From SLFT01 sp964493075 (GTDB lineage Bacteria; Hydrogenedentota; Hydrogenedentia; Hydrogenedentales; CAITNO01): a DNA stretch of 22,244 nucleotides. A program made the position numbers and the translations under genes. The notes beneath the pieces were generated by a model. That model saw only the letters and a program-made list of their open reading frames with translations, was not told where the DNA came from and searched no databases. Location of the stretch: positions 1 through 22,244 of the forward strand of contig CAZBNU010000051.1 in assembly GCA_964493075.1 (NCBI GenBank), in the 5' to 3' direction. Of this stretch, positions 7,029 through 14,240 are shown piece after piece. Positions within the stretch are counted from its first letter, which is position 1. Each line of letters starts with the position of its first letter.

Positions 7029-9284
7029 ATGACTTTCAGCACACAAAAACATTGGCGGATTATTGCGATCACACTGCTCTGCGCAGGTCTCGCCCTTTTA
7101 TCCCGCGCCGAAGATGCCATCCCCGTTCCCACCATCATTGAACAGTTTCCCAGCACGATACATGTGGACCTGAAGCAGAATATGCTCGCCTTTGCCACGG
7201 GCAACAAGGTATACGTCTACGACCTGGAAACAGGACAGCAACTTTGGTGGAAACCCAGCAACCACAGAGCGGAACATTACAACGCCGCAATCGGAAAAGA
7301 CTACGTTGCCCTCTTCAAGGAAGATGCCTACACGGTGCTGGATAAAGTCACCGGAAACGAACTGTGGCGGGAGGAGATGAGCGACTGGCAGCATATCGAG
7401 TACGCCTGGTTTGAACCCAATTCCAACTTGCTCCGGATGCGCTGCGAGGGTAGTCAGGTGCTCTACAATCTGGACACAAGACAAGGCTATCGCGTTCCCT
7501 TTGAAAGGTATGCAAGATTTTCCGGCCTGATGCCCGACGGCATCACCTTGTATACCTATAAAAGCAAAATAGAAGACTCGCCGCCCTCCAGTTTTGATGC
7601 GCTATTCTGGCAACCCGGCGCACGACAGCCAACAAAACGGTTCACCCTGGACTCCTCTGGGGCACTGTTGATACGCGGCATAGCGGGCAATGTATTCCTG
7701 GTCAGTGATTTCCTCTATAAGAGAAACCCGGAACATATTCTTCGCACCTACGATGCCAACACCGGCGAAATGGTGCGTGAATTTCCATCGGCACTGGCAG
7801 ATACCATGTCGCCGTACTCTTGCTGGGCGGCGCAAACAGGAGACTGTTTTTTCTGGCTGGATGAAGCAGAGAAGCACTTGTACAAACTGGACGCCGCCAG
7901 CAGCGAATCCACCGTTGTAACCATTCCTGATGGGTTCAGATTCTTTTCCAGCGGCGCAACGACCACTCTCCCCGACAATGTGGGCAACTGGTGGTATATC
8001 GCAACGGACGAAGCACAAAACATCTGCCTGCTTCCCTTTAACCACGATGGCGCGCCACGAAAACTGGTGGACGGAAGCCGTTTTCTTCCGGCGAGTTACT
8101 GCACGTTGTCATACCCCTATCTGTTAGGCCGCCATTTTTTGGGCGATGATTATCTGGTGGATATTTACCGGCTGCAGGACATGCAAAAATTGTTCCAGTG
8201 GCAAGGCTATCTATACAACACCACAGGACTACTCAGTACAAATTTGAACTACGGCATGACCACATTTCCCGATCGAAACGACCTTATACGAGTTGACCGT
8301 ACTTATGTGTACAGCAGCACTCAGGAAACTCCGCTGTTTACTGTGAAAGGAATGCCCAGCATCATCTCGCCAGATGGACACTACGTTGTGGTAGTTGAAT
8401 ATGACGGCTATTTTTCCTACAGCCCCGGCAAAAGTTATAAAGACTATGAGGCCTACCGAAAAGACCATCCGGAAAAGAATGCCGTACATGTTATTGAGGT
8501 GCAGACCCAAAAAGTAGTGGCCCGGTATGACGTGAAATATGCTCACGCACGTACCGCATTCTCTGAAGACAGCCGATATCTGGCACTCCACACACACGAC
8601 GAGTTGAAGGTGTTGGATACCCTGCAGGAGTTCCGGGAAATTCCCCTGTTCGTTCCAGGCCGAAAGGGCATCTCGGTGGGCAACATGGAATTCTCCAAAG
8701 ACGGACAGCGACTGCTGGCATCCGGATATGGCGAGGCCTTCCTCTTCGATGTCGCCAACGGGAAGCACCTGTTGACCCTCACCGAAAAGGCGCGGTTCAA
8801 AAGCCAATATGCGGCGAGTTCTCGCTCCAATATACTCCGTAAAATGGAATCAAAAGCCAAGGAGTTTATCGGACGGTATACCGACCGATTCAAAAACAAA
8901 CCGTACCTCTATGCACAGTTCAGCAACGATGAAGACCGAATCATCACCGTAGCCCAAAACATGCTCATCCGTTTCTGGGATGCCAAGACAGGGACGATAG
9001 TGCGCACCCTTGATCCACAACTCCCCGAAGAAAGGGACCAATACGGACGCATAAACAACAGCATCCTTCTAAGCAAAGACGGCGCCTATGCACTGACCTA
9101 TAACCAGAGCGGATTCGACTCCGGCACCCTATGGGACCTCGAAAACAACCTCAAAGTGCGGTGTTACAGTTTTCAGGGCGCCAATCAGGTTGAAGCCGCC
9201 ATCTCCGAAACCGGCGACCGGGTGTACGCCCTCATCAACTATGACCTGTACTTCCTGTCCGGCGCACCGGAGAAGAAACAGTAA
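7029..9284 (+). CDS. Secreted beta-propeller protein (PQQ-like/WD40-like), paralog 1
   Basis: The 751-residue protein has a signal peptide (about 1-27, LLSRA/ED) and repeated four-stranded blade motifs. Near the N-terminus these look PQQ-like (VYVYDLETGQQLWWKP, VLDKVTGNELWREEM). Near the C-terminus they look WD40-like (LIRFWDAKTGTIVRTLDPQL, GTLWDLENNLKVRCYSF). A charged, probably helical insertion (about 585-625, ending FIGRYTDRFKNK) interrupts the C-terminal blades and is kept in both paralogs. The protein ends FLSGAPEKKQ. I see no catalytic motif; propellers of this kind usually bind ligands or partners. AGGAGGG precedes the ATG, 25 bases after the thioredoxin-like gene. The shared operon suggests a redox or folding partner relation, which is inference. 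I do not recognise a named family. Confidence 0.75.
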   Translation: MTFSTQKHWRIIAITLLCAGLALLSRAEDAIPVPTIIEQFPSTIHVDLKQNMLAFATGNKVYVYDLETGQQLWWKPSNHRAEHYNAAIGKDYVALFKEDAYTVLDKVTGNELWREEMSDWQHIEYAWFEPNSNLLRMRCEGSQVLYNLDTRQGYRVPFERYARFSGLMPDGITLYTYKSKIEDSPPSSFDALFWQPGARQPTKRFTLDSSGALLIRGIAGNVFLVSDFLYKRNPEHILRTYDANTGEMVREFPSALADTMSPYSCWAAQTGDCFFWLDEAEKHLYKLDAASSESTVVTIPDGFRFFSSGATTTLPDNVGNWWYIATDEAQNICLLPFNHDGAPRKLVDGSRFLPASYCTLSYPYLLGRHFLGDDYLVDIYRLQDMQKLFQWQGYLYNTTGLLSTNLNYGMTTFPDRNDLIRVDRTYVYSSTQETPLFTVKGMPSIISPDGHYVVVVEYDGYFSYSPGKSYKDYEAYRKDHPEKNAVHVIEVQTQKVVARYDVKYAHARTAFSEDSRYLALHTHDELKVLDTLQEFREIPLFVPGRKGISVGNMEFSKDGQRLLASGYGEAFLFDVANGKHLLTLTEKARFKSQYAASSRSNILRKMESKAKEFIGRYTDRFKNKPYLYAQFSNDEDRIITVAQNMLIRFWDAKTGTIVRTLDPQLPEERDQYGRINNSILLSKDGAYALTYNQSGFDSGTLWDLENNLKVRCYSFQGANQVEAAISETGDRVYALINYDLYFLSGAPEKKQ

Positions 9285-9303
9285 CGCGCCAAATCTACTG
9301 CCA

Positions 9304-9318
9304 CCGTCATTGCGAGCC
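9304..9318 (+). repeat. Partial copy of the REP-like arm
   Basis: CCGTCATTGCGAG at 9304-9316 repeats the first 13 bases of the inverted-repeat arm that starts at 9375; the next bases diverge after two more. A small hairpin CCGCT-GTT-AGCGG follows at 9323-9335, without a T-run. It looks like a degenerate first unit of the same repeat. Confidence 0.5.
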
Positions 9319-9374
9319 TAGACCGCTGTTAGCGGCGATTGGCTGAAGAAAGGCTTTATCCAAGTATGAGAAGT

Positions 9375-9457
9375 CCGTCATTGCGAGGCACGAAGCAATC
9401 TGATGCTACACGATGGCTGCCTGGTAAAAGAGATTGCTTCGTGCCTCGCAATGACGG
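9375..9457. repeat. REP/MITE-like inverted repeat with perfect 27-bp arms (element 1)
   Basis: The arm at 9375-9401 is the exact reverse complement of 9431-9457, with a 29-base loop. The arm starts CCGTCATTGCGAGG and contains GAAGCAATCT, a word I recall from dispersed palindromic repeats in many bacterial genomes. No transposase is nearby. It lies after propeller gene 1 and could end or protect its transcript, although no T-run follows. Confidence 0.8.
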
Positions 9458-9488
9458 TGAGAGACTATTGGTTATGAATATTAACCGA

Positions 9489-9517
9489 TTCATAGACAAT
9501 GGCCGTTACGCTATAAT
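9489..9517 (+). promoter_or_regulatory. Probable promoter for propeller genes 2 and 3
   Basis: TTCATA at 9489-9494 and a perfect TATAAT at 9512-9517 are 17 bases apart. The predicted start, near 9524, coincides with the first base of inverted repeat element 2, so the transcript would open with that hairpin. The position between the two repeat elements suggests genes 2 and 3 can be expressed apart from gene 1. Confidence 0.5.
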
Positions 9518-9522
9518 AAATC

Positions 9523-9602
9523 TTCGTATGTTGTTCACGCTTTAGCGTGCTCTTGAGACTGATGGACAAACCCGACACGCTAAAGCGTGAACAACATACG
9601 AA
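9523..9602. repeat. REP-like inverted repeat with perfect 27-bp arms (element 2)
   Basis: The arm at 9523-9549 is the exact reverse complement of 9576-9602, with a 26-base loop. Each arm also contains its own palindrome, CACGCT-TT-AGCGTG, or its complementary form. The element can therefore fold as one long hairpin or as two small ones, like a BIME-type pair of REP units. The sequence is unrelated to element 1 but matches it in arm and loop length. It ends 39 bases before the start codon of propeller gene 2. Confidence 0.8.
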
Positions 9603-9619
9603 AACACTTCATAGAAAAA

Positions 9620-9663
9620 ATGTATTACGAAAGGGAAGCGTATGGATAACAGGTTCAGAGGAT
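9620..9663 (+). repeat. 44-bp direct repeat, copy 1 (start region of propeller gene 2)
   Basis: These 44 bases are identical to 11872-11915. They cover 22 bases of leader, the AAGGGAAG ribosome binding site, the ATG and the first codons (MDNRFRG). Identity ends abruptly on both sides while the rest of the two genes has diverged. Confidence 0.85.
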
Positions 9664-11843
9664 TGTCTTGTCTGATGGCACTTGTGGCGGCTGCTGCGTG
9701 TGTACCAATTTGTGCTCAAGAAGAAATAATTCCTGTCCACACGGTCTTGGAAAAACTTCCAGATTTTGTTCACATGGATATGCAACAAAACGTCCTGGCG
9801 TTCGCAACGGGAAGCAAGATTCATGTTTATGATCTCGATACGGGGAAGAGACGGTGGTGGAAGCCCAGCACCTACGAAGGAAAACACTTTGCCGCCATTT
9901 TCAGCAAAGATTATGTAGCCATGTACGGGGGAGAACAACTTGTTGCATTGGATATGGCCACAGGCAATGAATTGTGGCAGAAAGAGATGGACAACGGAAA
10001 ACACATTGAACACGGCTATTTTTATAACGATTCCAACTGGCTTCAGATGAAATGTCAAAATGGAACAATACTCTATAACATGGATACCCAGAAGGGTTAC
10101 CAGATTCCCTTTGGGGATAATTTCAGAGGGGGGATGATGCCTGATGGAAAAACGCTCTATGAAATCAGGAGGGTAAAAAGCGCATCGTCTGCGACTCATG
10201 ACGTACTGTTCTGGAAACCCGGCGACCTGCAACCGGAGAAACGGTTCTCACTGGAATCACCGGGAGAGGCATTAGTTTGGGGCGTATCAGGGAACGAATT
10301 CCTAATCAGCGATTACATCCCCATCCGCACCCCGGAACGTATCCTGCGCACCTATGACGGCTCGACAGGGGCAATTATCCATGAATTTGACCCGGACCTT
10401 GTTGCTGCAATTTCAACGAACAATTTACAACCATCAAGAGATGAGGGATGTTTGTTCTGGCTTGATGATAAGGAGCCGCGTCAGCTTCACAAGATGGATA
10501 TCTTTACCGGAAACACTTGCGCTATGGCTTTTCCGGAAGGCTTCACACTACTTCGCCGTAACATAAAAACCGATACGGTAGGAAACTGGTGGTTTCTTGC
10601 CTGGGATAAGGATTTCAACCTTTTCCTGTTGCCCTTTAATCATGATGCCACTCCGAGAAAACTACTGGATGGAAGCCGTTTTTTGCCTTCCTATCTCAGT
10701 ATGTTACATCCCCCGTATCTGTTTACACATCTTTATGCGGAGGAAAACATAGCAGGAATTTTTCGACTGGATAATATGCAATTGCTCGCTGAATGGCCGG
10801 GCAATGCACAATATTTAAGAATAAGCAAAGATATACAATACGGTGCATTGGTACAGTATGAAGAAGATGGGCATGTAAGGGTAGAAAAGGCCTACCTGTA
10901 CAACCGCGAAAAAGAAGAGCCACTACTCAAGGTAAAAGGTTCTCCCCTGGCAGTTTCTCCGGATGGCCGCTATCTGGTGATTAAGCAAAATAAGGGTTCC
11001 ACTTATTCCCCAAGTACAGGGACAGCCCATGTTATTGATGTAACAACAAAAAAGCCTGTTATTAGTTTTGATTCAATCCATTCAGCATTTTCCCCCGTCT
11101 TTTCAGAAGATGGTCGTTACCTTGCATTGTGTCATTCCGGCATCTTAAAAATATTGGATATAGAAGCAGGATTTGCAGAAAACATCCTCTTTGTGCCGGA
11201 CAAAAGGACAATTTATGCAAATTCAATTTCTTTCTCCCCGGACAGCAAGCGACTATTGACATCAGAACGTTCGCAAGCGATTGTGTTCGATGTCGCTACC
11301 GGAAGACATATCCGTTCATTCAAAGAGACGGCGCAGGTTGTTCCCGACTATGAATGGAAGTCCAGCAACCCCGGTTTCCTGAAAACTGTAGAAAACACGG
11401 TACGCGACTTTGCGGGGCTATACACAGACCGGCTAAAAGAAAAACGAATACCGGCGATAAACGCAAAATTTTCTAAAAATGGCGCGCAAGTTGTGACTGT
11501 TGCAGAGAACAGACTGATTCGTGTTTGGGATACTGAAACCGGACGGTTGATACGCACCATTGATCCCAAACTGCCCGAAACACGCAATGCAGATGGTTCT
11601 ATCGGAAACATCGTCAAATTGAGTGGCGACGGCGCTTATGCCCTCACCTACAATAAAAGAGGACTCGATGCGGGAACACTTTGGGACTTAGAAAAAGGCA
11701 CCAAGATTCGGTGTTATACCTTCCAGGGTACTCAGAGGATGAGCGCAGCATTATCAGAAGACGGCACAAGGGTGTATGCCCTGATAGATGGCGACCTGCA
11801 TTTTCTGTCCGGCGCGTCGGAGAAGAAAGAATCATTGTTATAG
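9642..11843 (+). CDS. Secreted beta-propeller protein, paralog 2
   Basis: The 733-residue protein is a clear paralog of the genes on either side. Shared landmarks are a signal peptide (about 1-25, ending near ICA/QE), FATGSKIHVYDLDTG...WWKP, GNELWQKEM, LLPFNHDATPRKLLDGSRFL and SPDGRYLVI. Toward the C-terminus come IRVWDTETGRLIRTIDPKLP and GTLWDLEKGTKIRCYTFQG, and the protein ends FLSGASEKKESLL. The helical insertion between C-terminal blades spans about 560-605. AAGGGAAG lies before the ATG inside the 44-bp repeat shared with gene 3. It has its own likely promoter downstream of repeat element 1. Gene 3 starts 50 bases after its stop, so the two are probably one transcript. No enzyme motif is visible. 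Function is unknown; binding or sensing in the envelope is a guess. Confidence 0.75.
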   Translation: MDNRFRGLSCLMALVAAAACVPICAQEEIIPVHTVLEKLPDFVHMDMQQNVLAFATGSKIHVYDLDTGKRRWWKPSTYEGKHFAAIFSKDYVAMYGGEQLVALDMATGNELWQKEMDNGKHIEHGYFYNDSNWLQMKCQNGTILYNMDTQKGYQIPFGDNFRGGMMPDGKTLYEIRRVKSASSATHDVLFWKPGDLQPEKRFSLESPGEALVWGVSGNEFLISDYIPIRTPERILRTYDGSTGAIIHEFDPDLVAAISTNNLQPSRDEGCLFWLDDKEPRQLHKMDIFTGNTCAMAFPEGFTLLRRNIKTDTVGNWWFLAWDKDFNLFLLPFNHDATPRKLLDGSRFLPSYLSMLHPPYLFTHLYAEENIAGIFRLDNMQLLAEWPGNAQYLRISKDIQYGALVQYEEDGHVRVEKAYLYNREKEEPLLKVKGSPLAVSPDGRYLVIKQNKGSTYSPSTGTAHVIDVTTKKPVISFDSIHSAFSPVFSEDGRYLALCHSGILKILDIEAGFAENILFVPDKRTIYANSISFSPDSKRLLTSERSQAIVFDVATGRHIRSFKETAQVVPDYEWKSSNPGFLKTVENTVRDFAGLYTDRLKEKRIPAINAKFSKNGAQVVTVAENRLIRVWDTETGRLIRTIDPKLPETRNADGSIGNIVKLSGDGAYALTYNKRGLDAGTLWDLEKGTKIRCYTFQGTQRMSAALSEDGTRVYALIDGDLHFLSGASEKKESLL

Positions 11844-11871
11844 TTAATGACAGACAGCAAAGAGATGACCC

Positions 11872-11915
11872 ATGTATTACGAAAGGGAAGCGTATGGATA
11901 ACAGGTTCAGAGGAT
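11872..11915 (+). repeat. 44-bp direct repeat, copy 2 (start region of propeller gene 3)
   Basis: Identical to 9620-9663 and placed the same way around the start codon of propeller gene 3. It marks the junction of the tandem duplication, or a site of recent gene conversion. Confidence 0.85.
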
Positions 11916-14134
11916 GGTGGTGCCTGATAGCGCTTGTGGTGGCTATCGCGTGTACAACGGCTTTTGCAGCGGATGAGGTGTTCATACCGAAGGTGTTTGA
12001 GTCATTACCATACCAGCTTGATGTGGATTTCCAGCGTAACCTTGTGCTATTCGCATCATCAAACACCTTGCACGTGTATGAATCGGACACAGGCAAGAGG
12101 CGCTGGTGGAAACCGCTTCTTCAGGCAGGACATGGATATAGCGCGACTATCGGCAAAGACTATGTCGTAGTTTATCATGAGGAGGGATTTGCGGTACTTG
12201 ACAAGGAAACCGGCCACGAAGTATGGAAGGAATATGCAGGGAAATGGCGGTCCATTCGCGCCTTGCGTTTTGAGTACCAGACAAATTGGATCTGGCGTTA
12301 TGAGGAGAATGGGGCGTCGCTTTATGATATGGAATCAAGAAAAGAATACAAAATGCCTTCCGGTATGCGATTCATTCCTGTAGATTTATCAGCCGAGGAA
12401 AAGATATTTTATGGCCTCAAGGAAGACTCATGGAATGATCCCCCAACATCAATGGAAGTCTTTTCCTGGGAACCAGGCGACCCTACGCCAAAAAAACGGT
12501 TTGTTATCGAATCACCGGGGCAAGTACATGTCAACGGCATATCCAACAATGAAGTACTGGTAAGCGACTGGCTACACAACCGTGAACCGGAACATGTACT
12601 GCGCACCTACAACCTTGAAACAGGAGAAATTGCAAAAGAATTTGATGCCGCAATATCCAGTACAAGCTACGGGCACATCCGAAAATTAATCAATCATGAT
12701 TTCTATTTCTGGAAAGATAAGGATAGCCGCTTGTTACATCGTCTGGACGCTGTAAATGGCAATTTTGTTTCCGTTCCTATTCCGGAATCCCATGAAGTCT
12801 GGTGGACGATGGAGATATTTGAAGACCCTGATGGTCGTTTCTGGTTCACCACAATAGACGGTGATCAGAACTTTTTTCTCCTTCCTTTCGACCACGACGC
12901 CCCTCCTCGAAAACTGATTGACGGTAAAATCTTTGTTCCCGGGCATAGGAACTCCAATAAGCTTTATCCTCCCTATCTATGGGTGCCGAAAGGATCCAGA
13001 ACCAGCAACAGCACTTGCGTATACCGACTCGAGGGAATGGAAAAAGTAGCGGTCTGGCCGGGCGTCCTGCAATGCGCCAACGCCGATATGACCTTGGGGG
13101 CGGTGCGTATGCATGTCATGGAAAAGTCTATCATGACCGAAACGACATGCCTGCTGAAAAAGAATTCCGACACACCACTGTTTAAAGTACAAGGAGTTCC
13201 GCTGGCACTCTCACCCGACGGACGTTATCTTGTCATTGAAGCAAGAGGACCATCTGTCGTTAAAACCTGGGGAATGACAGAAGAAAGTCGTGACGAAATA
13301 CGAAAAACATTATCCGATAAAGCCGCGATACATATCATCGAAGTTGAATCCCAACAAGTAGTGGCGCAATGTAGCAATGATAGTTACAGCCACAGCAACA
13401 AAGCCGTCTTTTCCCGTAGCAACCGTTTCCTCGCTTTGCATAGTTCCGGCACACTGAAGATAATTGATACTGGAGATGGATTCACTGAAAAAATAGTGCT
13501 TGTTCCGGGCGTAGAACAGTTTTGGCCAAATTCCATTTGTTTTTCTCCTGATAGCAAATATTTGTTGATATCAGTACGTGGTCAGGCAGATGTGTTCGAT
13601 ACCGCTACAGGCAAACATGTCACCACATTTAAGGAAACCAAGCGGTTCCCTCGTTTCGCCGTATCCGGTTCAGGAGACCCAAATCTCCTTCAACGAACAG
13701 AAAGCAAGATACGCGATTTCATAGGACAATACACAGACTTGGGGAAAAACATACCACAGATAAGAACCAAATTTGCCAAAGATGGTGCGCAAGTTGTTAC
13801 CATCGCCGAGAACATGCTGATCCGTGTCTGGGACACCGAAACAGGACGGTTGATCCGCACCATTGACTCTGGACTCCCTGAAAAACGCGGTGATGGCGGC
13901 TTTATCAGAAACACCATCACCCTGAGCGGCAACGGCGCGTATGCGCTCGCCTACAACTGGGAAGGCTTCGACACGGGTACCCTCTGGGACTTGGAGAAAG
14001 GCGTCAAGATTCGATGTTACACCTTCGAAGGTGCGAGCCACATAGAAGCAGCGGTATCCGAAGACGGCACGGTGGTATACGCCATGATTAACGGTGATTT
14101 GCATTACCTGTCCGGCGCGCCGAAGAAAAAGTAA
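11894..14134 (+). CDS. Secreted beta-propeller protein, paralog 3
   Basis: The 746-residue protein has a signal peptide (about 1-26, AFA/AD) and the same blade series as its two neighbours: VYESDTGKRRWWKP, VLDKETGHEVWKEY, LLPFDHDAPPRKLIDG, SPDGRYLVIEA, IRVWDTETGRLIRTID and GTLWDLEKGVKIRCYTFEG, ending LSGAPKKK. The helical insertion lies at about 579-619. The frame is open 71 codons further upstream into gene 2. The ATG at 11894 is chosen because it has the AAGGGAAG site, a proper signal peptide and the same start as gene 2. It is closest to paralog 2, most clearly in the last 170 residues; the middle differs, with a longer insertion after SPDGRYLVIEA and a less conserved centre. This suggests a diversified binding surface on a common frame. 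Confidence 0.75.
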   Translation: MDNRFRGWWCLIALVVAIACTTAFAADEVFIPKVFESLPYQLDVDFQRNLVLFASSNTLHVYESDTGKRRWWKPLLQAGHGYSATIGKDYVVVYHEEGFAVLDKETGHEVWKEYAGKWRSIRALRFEYQTNWIWRYEENGASLYDMESRKEYKMPSGMRFIPVDLSAEEKIFYGLKEDSWNDPPTSMEVFSWEPGDPTPKKRFVIESPGQVHVNGISNNEVLVSDWLHNREPEHVLRTYNLETGEIAKEFDAAISSTSYGHIRKLINHDFYFWKDKDSRLLHRLDAVNGNFVSVPIPESHEVWWTMEIFEDPDGRFWFTTIDGDQNFFLLPFDHDAPPRKLIDGKIFVPGHRNSNKLYPPYLWVPKGSRTSNSTCVYRLEGMEKVAVWPGVLQCANADMTLGAVRMHVMEKSIMTETTCLLKKNSDTPLFKVQGVPLALSPDGRYLVIEARGPSVVKTWGMTEESRDEIRKTLSDKAAIHIIEVESQQVVAQCSNDSYSHSNKAVFSRSNRFLALHSSGTLKIIDTGDGFTEKIVLVPGVEQFWPNSICFSPDSKYLLISVRGQADVFDTATGKHVTTFKETKRFPRFAVSGSGDPNLLQRTESKIRDFIGQYTDLGKNIPQIRTKFAKDGAQVVTIAENMLIRVWDTETGRLIRTIDSGLPEKRGDGGFIRNTITLSGNGAYALAYNWEGFDTGTLWDLEKGVKIRCYTFEGASHIEAAVSEDGTVVYAMINGDLHYLSGAPKKK

Positions 14135-14145
14135 ACTCGGGAGAT

Positions 14146-14232
14146 GGGACTTATGGGACTCATGGGACCTATATTTTTTTTCGGCATACGATGAATTCTC
14201 GTTACATAAGTCCCATATGTCCCATACGTCCC
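14146..14232. repeat. Inverted pair of 9-bp tandem repeat arrays
   Basis: Three units on the left (GGGACTTAT, GGGACTCAT, GGGACCTAT; 14146-14172) face three inverted units on the right (ATAAGTCCC, ATATGTCCC, ATACGTCCC; 14206-14232) across a 33-base spacer with a T-run. The arms can pair at 23 of 27 positions. The pair fills the gap between the convergent ends of propeller gene 3 and pyruvate kinase. It may act as a two-way transcript end, although no T-run follows either arm. Confidence 0.75.
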
Positions 14233-14240
14233 ATAAGCAA

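Noticed and set aside
9339..9545. A 68-codon plus-strand ORF between propeller genes 1 and 2
   Set aside because: It is read through inverted repeat element 1 and into element 2; its peptide is just the translated repeat arms, with no ribosome binding site.
11681..11893. An upstream extension of propeller gene 3 (71 extra codons)
   Set aside because: It overlaps the end of gene 2 in another frame, lacks a signal peptide, and the ATG at 11894 has a strong ribosome binding site and the same start as gene 2.
14146..14232. A CRISPR array
   Set aside because: The units are 9 bp, contiguous and inverted in the second half; there are no spacers and no cas genes.
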